Assembly (NCBI RefSeq): GCF_018595685.2
Contig: NZ_CP092334.1
Span: 2,384,001-2,448,000 of the forward strand
Origin: Flavihumibacter rivuli
Lineage (GTDB): Bacteria > Bacteroidota > Bacteroidia > Chitinophagales > Chitinophagaceae
Direction: 5' to 3'
DNA: 64,000 bases
Both the position numbers and the translations under genes were made by a program. A model generated the notes under the pieces. That model did no database searches and was not told the origin of the DNA. It was given only the letters and a program-made list of their open reading frames with translations. This document shows, piece after piece, positions 57,575-64,000 of this stretch (the stretch's first letter is position 1; the number at the start of each line of letters is the position of its first letter).

Positions 57575-57955
57575 ATGGGATTGTTCTCAGCCTTACTTGG
57601 AAATGCCGGCGCAGTTAGCCAGGAAGAATTAATTAAAAAATATGGTCAGCTACTAACCCAAGGAGAAGAAATCGAATTAGGATTCAAACTAATCAGGGAT
57701 ACATTCATCTTTACTAACAAAAGACTGATCCTCGTAGATGTACAAGGACTTACAGGCAGTAAGATAGAATACAAGTCCATCAGCTATAAAAGCATTTCCA
57801 GGTTTAGCGTGGAAACAGCAGGAACTTTTGACCTGGATGCTGAATTAAAGATCTGGATTTCTAGCGAAGTGCAACCCAGCATAAAAAAGCAGTTCAACAA
57901 GTCAGTTAATGTTTATGAAGTCCAAAGGGTACTGGCTCATCATGTTCTGAAATAG
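57575..57955 (+). CDS. bacterial PH-domain protein (bPH_1/YvbH-like)
   Basis: 126 residues. Most of it matches the bacterial pleckstrin-like domain: LTQGEEIELGFKLIRDTFIF, then TNKRLILVDVQGLTGSKIEY, then KSISYKSISRFSVE, then DAELKIWISS. The family forms pentameric or oligomeric domains of unclear ligand. There is no signal peptide or transmembrane helix. The gene stands alone with 124 bp to the next gene. The family assignment is firm but the function is unknown. Confidence 0.85.
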   Translation: MGLFSALLGNAGAVSQEELIKKYGQLLTQGEEIELGFKLIRDTFIFTNKRLILVDVQGLTGSKIEYKSISYKSISRFSVETAGTFDLDAELKIWISSEVQPSIKKQFNKSVNVYEVQRVLAHHVLK

Positions 57956-58078
57956 TAATCCTCTGGGGTTTAAATTAAATACCTGGACCCAAAGGCTAAT
58001 CCATAAATTTCTAAAGATCATTAGTACAGGAAAATCATTGCTCATAAAACCTGTTCCCCTTCTAAACATATAATCAAC

Positions 58079-58699
58079 ATGCACCCAAGTGCTACAAATG
58101 ACCTTATCAATATTTTTTGGCAATCATTTAGTGAGAACGAATTGACCTATCGAAGAATAATTGATGACAACGATCCAGACCTAATTGATGCTATCTTAAA
58201 TAGGCTCATGGAAATACAAAGAGGTCTAGCCGTAGAATTTGAGAAAAACAACAGCATATATTGTATGACTATTTCAGCGGATGGGGTTGAGGAAAATTTC
58301 GATATAGTACAAAAGATCATCCAGCATAGCCCTGCAATAGAAAACTGGCAATTCAATGCATTAAGACAACCCTATTCAAAAGACAGGATCAACAAACTGG
58401 TCATTACCGTTAATGGACATTCCCTTGATCCGAAGAAAATAATGTTCCTCCCTATTGTTGAAGAAGAGAAGCTCTATATCCAGATATTTTCAGCAGATAT
58501 TACCGAAGAAAACATAAATGAAATTGGGTATGGTTGTTTAATGCTACTAGACAATATCATAGGCGAATATGCTTGTGTTAAAAAGGTATACGGATACGAG
58601 TATTACAATCTTTCTGAAGCTTCTGGACTCGAAGATGACCTTCAACCCTTGACTGAACTTGGGGAATTCCTTGAAAGCTATTATTCATCCACCCAATAA
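58079..58699 (+). CDS. hypothetical protein
   Basis: 206 residues, not recognised. The first half is helical (IFWQSFSENELTYRRIID ... LMEIQRGLAVEFEK). A beta-rich part follows (YCMTISADGVEENFDIVQKI, NKLVITVNGHSLD, KLYIQIFSADI), and the end is acidic (LEDDLQPLTELGEFLESYY). It is soluble. Small acidic proteins like this occur as immunity-type proteins near polymorphic toxins, but no toxin is seen here, so this is not claimed. AT-rich cargo between PepSY fragments A and B. Confidence 0.6.
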   Translation: MHPSATNDLINIFWQSFSENELTYRRIIDDNDPDLIDAILNRLMEIQRGLAVEFEKNNSIYCMTISADGVEENFDIVQKIIQHSPAIENWQFNALRQPYSKDRINKLVITVNGHSLDPKKIMFLPIVEEEKLYIQIFSADITEENINEIGYGCLMLLDNIIGEYACVKKVYGYEYYNLSEASGLEDDLQPLTELGEFLESYYSSTQ

Positions 58700-59014
58700 G
58701 TCGAATGCGCTATGGGTTTGGGTTAATGCCAGATACCCTTTGGTCTAAAAGGTAAGAGGCTCTTCAATTTAACAATTAAGCAACGATATACGAGGCTGGA
58801 TTTCATCCTCCATTCATTGCTACAAATGAGCATACCCTATGGGGATGGGCAAGATGATACTAGGGAATTGAATACCAAGTAAGCTCCTGTTTATAGCCAT
58901 CTATTTGTAATAGCATGAGTATGCTACCACTGATATGATTCAGCGGGGCACCCTTCGGGAGACCCAGATGGGGTTAAAGTGACATAGTTGGGATTAACGT
59001 CTAAAAAATGCTTC
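58700..59014. other. intergenic with one REP-like hairpin
   Basis: 315 bp. It includes the repeat ggcacccttcgggagaccca then gatggggtt (58955-58983), a member of the same family as at 55.7 and 60.1 kb. No gene recognised. Confidence 0.55.
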
Positions 59015-59255
59015 CCTCAGGCCGCTGCTGAATCATCCATCTCCACAACCGCTGGCCTGAACTTTTTCTTCCTCTTACGGTTCTACCAAAGGATAACGCC
59101 CGTAACCGGAAAGATTAACCCCAGCAGGCAGCCCATCTGGCACCCTGAAATTGAATCCTTTGGTTTGGTGATGGTCAGGTATTTCAACTCCTCTACTAAC
59201 TCCTTTGACTCTTATACTAATTCCTGCAAGCCTAATACAGCAACACTGTTTATGC
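59015..59255 (-). pseudogene. degenerate PepSY-TM 3' fragment (copy B) with internal deletion and nonsense codon
   Basis: 59019-59140 aligns with the 3' end of the full gene (62109-62235). The homology then jumps to 59155-59250, matching 62435-62525, so about 190 bp are deleted. The Trp-Trp-Asn of the full protein reads Trp-stop here (tttggtagaac on the minus strand). Not functional. It abuts the stop codon of the next minus-strand gene. Confidence 0.8.
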
Positions 59256-59258
59256 TTT

Positions 59259-59993
59259 CTACTCAATAGGTTGAATAATAAGATCATCCTTACCTTTTAC
59301 AGCATTAAAGGAACGCACAACTATGGCGTATCTGAAAGGTTTTGAAACTGGCTTGAGGTATTCTTCAGAAAAAAACTCTCCCGCTAATGGGGTGGAAGCA
59401 TTTATTCTATTCAAACTATCTAAAATTGCCACTTCATACCTGACCTTCTCGTCCGGAGGGTAAACCATATAAAGAAATACAACCGTCTTTACGCTATCCT
59501 TTACCAATCTATCAGCTGAAAAAAGGTTAATTAGATTTCCAGATTCATATTTTCCGGAGTCCGTATACCTCCTCTGATAAATAATGTTACCGCTAAAATC
59601 ATAAAAACAAAAATGGTTAATTAGGCCCATAGAGTCGTATCCATAGGTATTGCCAACTGGCTTATCGAAATATAGGTAAGCTTTATGTACTAAACGATTT
59701 GATGTATCAAAACGATACATATACCCATTTTTAAATCCATTGGAATAGTTTACACTGTCTCTATGTGAACCACTTATTCGTATCACGGAAGGTCCATGCA
59801 GTAAACCATGTTTGTAAGTACGATAACCAATATCCCGATTCAAATTGTCATACACTTTTACAACACCATTGAACAGACGGTTTTCATCCATTTTGCCTTT
59901 TTCAGTTGTACCATCCGGATGGTTAACCATTTTGTCAATAGAATTGCATGACACAATTAATAGTATATAAAAAAACACTAGAGCTTTCATCAA
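59259..59993 (-). CDS. YwqK/MORN-like lipoprotein
   Basis: 244 residues. The start MMKALVFFYILLIVSC has a lipobox with Cys16, so it is a predicted lipoprotein of the periplasm or outer membrane. Repeats of the type NRLFNGVVKVYDNLNRDIGY, KHGLLHGPSVIR and NGFKNGYMYRFDTSNRLVHK follow the YwqK/MORN pattern (G-x-x-x-G...Y). The second half (about 150-244) has no recognised family. It is the only intact minus-strand gene between the PepSY fragments; the stop touches fragment B. YwqK-like proteins are sometimes named antitoxins, but no cognate toxin is seen here. Confidence 0.72.
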   Translation of the reverse strand: MMKALVFFYILLIVSCNSIDKMVNHPDGTTEKGKMDENRLFNGVVKVYDNLNRDIGYRTYKHGLLHGPSVIRISGSHRDSVNYSNGFKNGYMYRFDTSNRLVHKAYLYFDKPVGNTYGYDSMGLINHFCFYDFSGNIIYQRRYTDSGKYESGNLINLFSADRLVKDSVKTVVFLYMVYPPDEKVRYEVAILDSLNRINASTPLAGEFFSEEYLKPVSKPFRYAIVVRSFNAVKGKDDLIIQPIE

Positions 59994-60000
59994 AATATTT

Positions 60001-60130
60001 TTAACCCATCAGGGTCCCAAGAAAGGATCCTGATAACAATGTAAGAATTTCACTTATTAGTTCATCGGGGTCCCCTGCGGGAGACCCAATGGAGTTAAAA
60101 GAGGACCCTCATGGGGTTATAGAATAACTT
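60001..60130. repeat. REP-like hairpins next to PepSY fragment C
   Basis: Contains acccatcagggtccc ... ggatcctgat (60005-60035) and gtcccctgcgggagaccc (60072-60089), then a gaccctcatggggttataga segment. The last part, ending ataacttcttaaggtaaaac, matches the sequence just before fragment A and the full-length gene. Confidence 0.8.
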
Positions 60131-60149
60131 CTTAAGGTAAAACACTTCT

Positions 60150-60430
60150 CTCACGCCGCTACCGAATCATCCATCCCTACCACCGCAGACCTTGACCTCT
60201 TCTTCCTCGTCCGGTTCCACCAAAGGATCACACCTGTAACCGGGAAACTTACCCCGAGCAGGCAGACCACCAGACCAATTAGCTTGGAGGGCAGGCCATA
60301 AATGGAAGCCACATGCACGGGCTTGAAAGTTGCCCTCGCTCTCAGTCCGGTATTCCGCTCACTCCATTTAAGACTGCCGGCTAGGGAGCCGGAATAAGGG
60401 TTCAGGAAAAAATGGCCTGTCGTCGATTAG
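60150..60430 (-). pseudogene. PepSY-TM 3' fragment (copy C)
   Basis: 60155-60430 aligns with 62110-62385 of the full-length gene at high identity (FPVTGVILWWNRTRKKR-type tail, KPVHVASIYGLPSKL). It ends abruptly at gtcgtcgattagtattctg, where the similarity to gtcgccgattcgtgtac is lost. Only about 92 codons remain. There is no start codon or promoter. Confidence 0.85.
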
Positions 60431-60435
60431 TATTC

Positions 60436-60900
60436 TGAATAAATTGAGAGAACAGTAACGACGTAAACTGAATCGGAAGCAGAGGGCTTGTAACTAAAAC
60501 ACAATTACAAAATGTACAAGAAAATAAATACGGGATTTTTCCCCTTTCTCCTGATAAAACCGAACATTAACTTAGGAATGATATTAAATCAAACCCATTG
60601 AATTAAACCAGCGAAGCCCTCTTTAAATAAAATAACACATTTTAAATGAGAATAAAAATATTTGAATGCCGCCATCTACAAGTCTGTATCATGATATTTC
60701 ACATCGATATCCTTCCTAAATAACAACTAAACATTTGAAAAGAACTGGACCGACAATATCAATAATCACAAATTGCAATATTTAAACCTTTGAAAAGATA
60801 CAAACTTTTAAATTAAAGAGTACCTGGTAAACATCTCCTACTGTTTAGCGAATTGAAAACATTCATTTTCCAAAACTTCGAACAATATCAATTTTTGCAT
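60436..60900. other. AT-rich intergenic, no gene seen
   Basis: 465 bp. The segment acaagaaaataaatacggga then tttttcccc (60513-60542) resembles 33308-33340. No gene, RNA or exact promoter recognised. Confidence 0.5.
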
Positions 60901-61530
60901 ATGAAGAAAAATGTAATTCTTATACTATTATTTTTTTCAACCTCAATTGCATTCAGCCAGTACCATCTTAATGGGGTAACATTTGGTTTTGGGGCTGGAT
61001 ATAGCATCCTTAACGACGAACCAAGCAGCTATTCATTATCTACAGACAACAACAAAAATTTGATGGTGCAGCCGCTTTCTAAAAGTTCATTTGTCATTTC
61101 ATCTGTAGTTTCAGTGAAACTACAGAAAATGGGAGTATCCCATGAAAACAAACTCGTAAAATACAAGTCTGAAGATAAATTTGAAGCAATAAAATGGTAT
61201 GAAAGATTCTCAATAAATGCATCACTAAACCTTATCGAACTTTCAAATAGCGAATTGTCCTTTAATAAAAGTATAGACGGAGGTATTGGTTTAGGGTATT
61301 TTGTTTCGGAGAATGTCCAATTTGCAGTATTTTATGATATTGTAACAAGAAGACAACTCAGAGATTATATAATTAATGACTACTTAGGAAAGCCGATACC
61401 AAATGGAACTGAATATTATAATGCATTAGATGAAAATGACAATAATTTATATTACAACAAAACTTTTACTGGCACTTCATTTAAAATCATAATATCAATC
61501 GGCAATAAAAAACCAACTACAGGCTCTTGA
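60901..61530 (+). CDS. hypothetical exported protein, probably outer-membrane beta-barrel
   Basis: 209 residues from ATG 60901 (MKKNVILILLFFSTSIAFSQ), chosen because it starts a clean signal peptide. The longer TTG-initiated frame from 60853 has none. Glycine- and aromatic-rich segments (GVTFGFGAGYSIL, SINASLNLIEL, GGIGLGYFVSENVQFAVFYD) alternate hydrophobic residues like barrel strands. The end, FKIIISIGNKKPTTGS, lacks the usual final aromatic. No family recognised. AT-rich cargo between fragment C and the full-length PepSY gene. Confidence 0.65.
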   Translation: MKKNVILILLFFSTSIAFSQYHLNGVTFGFGAGYSILNDEPSSYSLSTDNNKNLMVQPLSKSSFVISSVVSVKLQKMGVSHENKLVKYKSEDKFEAIKWYERFSINASLNLIELSNSELSFNKSIDGGIGLGYFVSENVQFAVFYDIVTRRQLRDYIINDYLGKPIPNGTEYYNALDENDNNLYYNKTFTGTSFKIIISIGNKKPTTGS

Positions 61531-62107
61531 TTAAGTTAGGCATAAATCTTTGTTCGAATAACAATTGTACTAGTTTAAAGGATTACAGACCAAAAGTATA
61601 TGATCAACTCTTCAATTTTCATTTTATACATCCAACAGCTAGCTCATCTTCCAACTACCCGTTGGTCATAAGACACAACGGGGGCGACGGGGGGGGTAAT
61701 CATTTCAATACATAGTGGTACTCTTCAAGAGTCCCAGATGAATTTTCAACGAATAAAGATATTCGGGGTCGCCTACGGTCAGACATCGATGGGGTTAAAG
61801 TTCATCTTCCAACTGCCCGTTGGTCATAAGACACAGCGGGGGCGCCGGGGAATGTTAAATCTTTTCACCCTATAGTGGTACTCTTCAATAGTCCCCTCTG
61901 AATTTTCATCCAACTATTCATCAGGGTCCCCTGCGGGAGACCCTGCTGAGGTAAAAGTATATCGTCTCTGATACATCTGGATCCCCTGTGCAAAACCCTG
62001 ATGTGGTAAAGATGTGGGTACACGGTAGCCCCTTATGGAGACCCGATGGGGTTAAATGAAGACCCTCATGGAGTTATAGAATAACGTCTTAATATAAAAC
62101 ACTTCCC
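61531..62107. repeat. repeat block downstream of the intact PepSY gene
   Basis: Two copies of the GTTGGTCATAAGACACAAC-type repeat with the GGGGGCGACGGGG tail (61656-61691, and 61813-61851 with two changes), each followed by tagtggtactcttcaa(g/t)agtcc. The hairpin gggtcccctgcgggagaccc (61923-61942) and aaagatgtgggtacacggta (62008-62027) follow. The layout matches the block at 55.6-55.8 kb. No coding sequence seen. Confidence 0.82.
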
Positions 62108-63340
62108 TCACGCCGCTGCCGTATCATCCATCTCCACCACCGAAGATCTTGACTTCTTCTTCCTCGTCCGATTCCACCAAAGGATCACACCTGTAACCGG
62201 AAAGCTTACCCCGAGCAGGCAGACCACCAGACCAATGAGTTTGGAGGGCAGGCCATAAATGGAAGCCACATGCACGGGCTTGAAAATGGCGCGCACTCTC
62301 TGTCCCGTATTCCGCTCGCTCCATTTGAGGGTGCCGGCCAGGGCGCCGGTATAAGGGTCCAGGAAATACTGGTCGGTCGCCGATTCGTGTACTGCATCTA
62401 GGGGCAGGACGGTCACCTGGTAGGCGGAAACGAAATCCTTGGGTTTGGCGATGGTCAGGTAGCTCACCTCCCCTACTTGCTTTGTTGCCTTTTCCGCCAC
62501 TTCCTGCCAGCCCAATACCGCCACACTGTCCAGGTAAGCGATCACGGGCAGCTTCTTTCCTTCCATGGGGGAATTGGTCACCCTATAGATGCCCTTGTTG
62601 AACCATTCGAAGGACCAGGCCAGTCCGGTAAAGGCGAGGATAAAGAGGACAATCGCTGAATAAAATCCAAGCACAATATGCAGGTCGTGGTTCACCCGCT
62701 TCCAACCCGCATCCCATTTCAGCTTCAGGCGCTGCAACAGCAGCTTCCTGTTCCTGGGCCACCAGAGGATGATGCCCGTGATCAATATGAAAAGGAATAT
62801 GAGGGTGGAGCTACCAACGATCAACTTACCCGTATCGCCCACCAGCAACCAGCGATGCAGGTCCATCACCTTGTAAAAGAAACTCTCCCGGTAATTGAAG
62901 AGCTCCAAAACCTCACCGGTATAGGGGTTCACAAAGGCCGTCCTTCTTTCCCCGCCACCGGCACCCTTCTTCTCCCCTTTCTTTTCAGTCCCAGGCTTTG
63001 CAGCTTCTTCTCCCTGTACCGCTTTGCTATCACGGGCAAGACTAACCGAAGCATCCTTCCCTTTCTTTATCGTATAACTGAACTCCACCGAACGCCTGGG
63101 ATCGGTATGGAACTTGATCGATTGGATCATCGCCCCGGGTTCCTGCTGCTTGATGGATGCTTCCATCACCGAAACAGGAACGGGCTGGCCAATGGCTTCC
63201 ACGGAATACCGCCGCGGATGGAACAATTCCGTCAACTCCTTTTCAAATACCAGTAAAGCCCCGGTGAGACAGGTCACCATGATCACCAGTCCCGCGGCCA
63301 GTCCCAGGTACAAATGGATCCTCCTGAAGAATACTTTCAT
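62108..63340 (-). CDS. PepSY-associated TM protein (PiuB-like, iron-uptake related)
   Basis: 410 residues. The start MKVFFRRIHLYLGLAAGLVIMVTCLTGALLVFEKEL contains the first membrane span and the conserved histidine of PepSY-TM proteins. A periplasmic PepSY-like region follows with a charged insert (about 115-135, KKGEKKGAGGGERR). LMDLHRWLL and two central spans come next (about 175-195, 218-240), then a second periplasmic domain and the last span with ILWWNRTRKKK. Proteins of this group occur beside siderophore receptors and are thought to act in ferric-siderophore reduction. It is divergent from a ferritin gene. Three broken copies of its 3' end lie at 55.8, 59.0 and 60.1 kb. Confidence 0.88.
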   Translation of the reverse strand: MKVFFRRIHLYLGLAAGLVIMVTCLTGALLVFEKELTELFHPRRYSVEAIGQPVPVSVMEASIKQQEPGAMIQSIKFHTDPRRSVEFSYTIKKGKDASVSLARDSKAVQGEEAAKPGTEKKGEKKGAGGGERRTAFVNPYTGEVLELFNYRESFFYKVMDLHRWLLVGDTGKLIVGSSTLIFLFILITGIILWWPRNRKLLLQRLKLKWDAGWKRVNHDLHIVLGFYSAIVLFILAFTGLAWSFEWFNKGIYRVTNSPMEGKKLPVIAYLDSVAVLGWQEVAEKATKQVGEVSYLTIAKPKDFVSAYQVTVLPLDAVHESATDQYFLDPYTGALAGTLKWSERNTGQRVRAIFKPVHVASIYGLPSKLIGLVVCLLGVSFPVTGVILWWNRTRKKKSRSSVVEMDDTAAA

Positions 63341-63699
63341 CGTTCGAGCTTAAAATTTTATAGCCAATAATAGTTGCAGTCTGTCCCCTGCGACTGCCTT
63401 CCTGTTCTTGTTCACAAATCCTTTTTCCATCCTCCCTCAAAAGCTTATAGCTCTTCGCCCGCATACCCTTCTTGCCAAAAGAATGAAAATACCAGGCGAA
63501 TGCATTGCCGTTCATACAATCGGGAAAAAGGATTCCCTTTCTCACCACTTACCTGTAGCGGTTTGCCGGTCCATCTTCCCCACCGGGATCGCAAAGGAAC
63601 ATTCCCCCTGCTTAAGGGGACATTAAAATCCGGAATTCCATTTACGCATTCAGGAAAACCGGGCAAATGGTGATAACTTAGGTAACTAAATCAGATGCT
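63341..63699. other. divergent intergenic region between PepSY-TM and ferritin genes
   Basis: 359 bp that should carry both promoters and perhaps an iron-responsive operator. No clear Fur-box palindrome or exact TAnnTTTG was found; taacttag at 63674 is a one-mismatch -7 candidate for the ferritin gene. Short frames here are not convincing. Confidence 0.5.
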
Positions 63700-64000
63700 A
63701 TGTTAAGTGAAGCAATGGCGGCAGCCCTCAACAAGCAAGTTCAGCTGGAAGCAGCTTCCTCACAAGCTTACCTGGCCATGGCCTCCTGGGCCGATATCCA
63801 GCCTGGCCTGCAGGGGGTGACGGACTTCTTTTACCAGCAGTCCGATGAAGAAAGGATCCACATGTTAAAACTGCTGAAGTACGTCAATGAACGCGGCGGC
63901 TTCGGGGTGGTGCCCCCATTAGAGCAACCGATCCTTACCTTCCTCTCGCTGAAACGTGCTTTTGAAGAATTCCTGAAGCATGAATTAATCGTCACTGCCA
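63700..64000 (+). CDS. ferritin (partial, 3' end outside window)
   Basis: 100 codons visible from ATG 63700: MLSEAMAAALNKQVQLEAAS, then SQAYLAMASWADI, then FFYQQSDEERIHMLKLLKYV. The ferroxidase-centre residues Glu17 (QLEAAS) and the Glu-x-x-His of DEERIHM are present, as is the second-helix pattern. It stores iron as Fe3+ mineral in the cytoplasm. The right edge of the window cuts it in the third helix. It is divergent from the PepSY-TM gene, suggesting shared iron control. Confidence 0.93.
   Translation, partial: MLSEAMAAALNKQVQLEAASSQAYLAMASWADIQPGLQGVTDFFYQQSDEERIHMLKLLKYVNERGGFGVVPPLEQPILTFLSLKRAFEEFLKHELIVTA

Noticed and set aside
58988..59269. 93-codon plus-strand frame over PepSY fragment B
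   Set aside because: It is the antisense of the decayed PepSY fragment.
63408..63626. 72-codon frame between PepSY and ferritin genes
   Set aside because: No ribosome site and no recognisable features; lies in the expected promoter region.

Overview
The window looks like a chromosomal segment of a Bacteroidota bacterium, most likely Chitinophagaceae or a close relative. The grounds are a T9SS-type C-terminal sorting domain, FecA-like TonB receptor and PKD/HYR/MopE-rich secreted proteins, a HemJ-based haem pathway with Bacteroidota gene order, TAnnTTTG-type promoter elements and little Shine-Dalgarno signal. No rRNA, tRNA or CRISPR array was recognised.

Layout. (1) 1-14.2 kb, minus strand: two giant secreted proteins. 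The first runs off the left edge (2,993 codons visible) and carries about 14 near-identical 77/78-residue repeats. The second (1,535 aa) has an SBBP-like N-terminus, seven MopE-type DxDxDG repeats, two Calx-beta-like domains and a T9SS tail. (2) 14.5-19 kb, minus strand: a DksA/TraR-like protein with a histone-H1-like Lys/Ala/Pro tail, then ileS. (3) 19.9-32.9 kb: an iron/haem block with a FecA-like TonB receptor, hemN, hemJ-hemH (minus strand) and the divergent operon hemA-C-D-E-F-B-L. Together these encode every step from glutamyl-tRNA to protohaem, with both oxygen-dependent (HemF) and oxygen-independent (HemN) coproporphyrinogen oxidases.

(4) 32.9-55.3 kb: an AT-richer accessory island. 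It opens with REP-like palindromes and hypothetical genes between palindromic elements. A tightly packed six-gene defence-type operon follows: hsdM, hsdS, a 1,521-aa GHKL-ATPase/DUF3883 protein, an AlbA_2/Schlafen-type ATP-binding protein, hsdR and a YgjP-like HExxH metallopeptidase. Similar inverted repeats (core GCTCWTTTGCAAGS) sit on both sides of this operon. After it come an MBL-fold hydrolase, an IS3-family element inserted in a small ORF, and a DUF4062 protein.

(5) 55.3-64 kb: a full-length PepSY-TM (PiuB-like) gene at 62.1-63.3 kb, preceded by three broken copies of its 3' end at 55.8, 59.0 and 60.1 kb. Each copy has its own flank of short palindromic repeats, and unrelated small genes (a bPH-domain protein, a YwqK/MORN-like lipoprotein, unknowns) lie between the copies. 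This looks like serial duplication or insertion at the 3' end of one gene. A ferritin gene starts divergently from the PepSY gene and is cut by the right edge, returning to the iron theme.

The strongest candidates for something new are the hsd-GHKL/DUF3883-AlbA_2 composite operon with its flanking palindromes, and the PepSY 3'-end duplication array.
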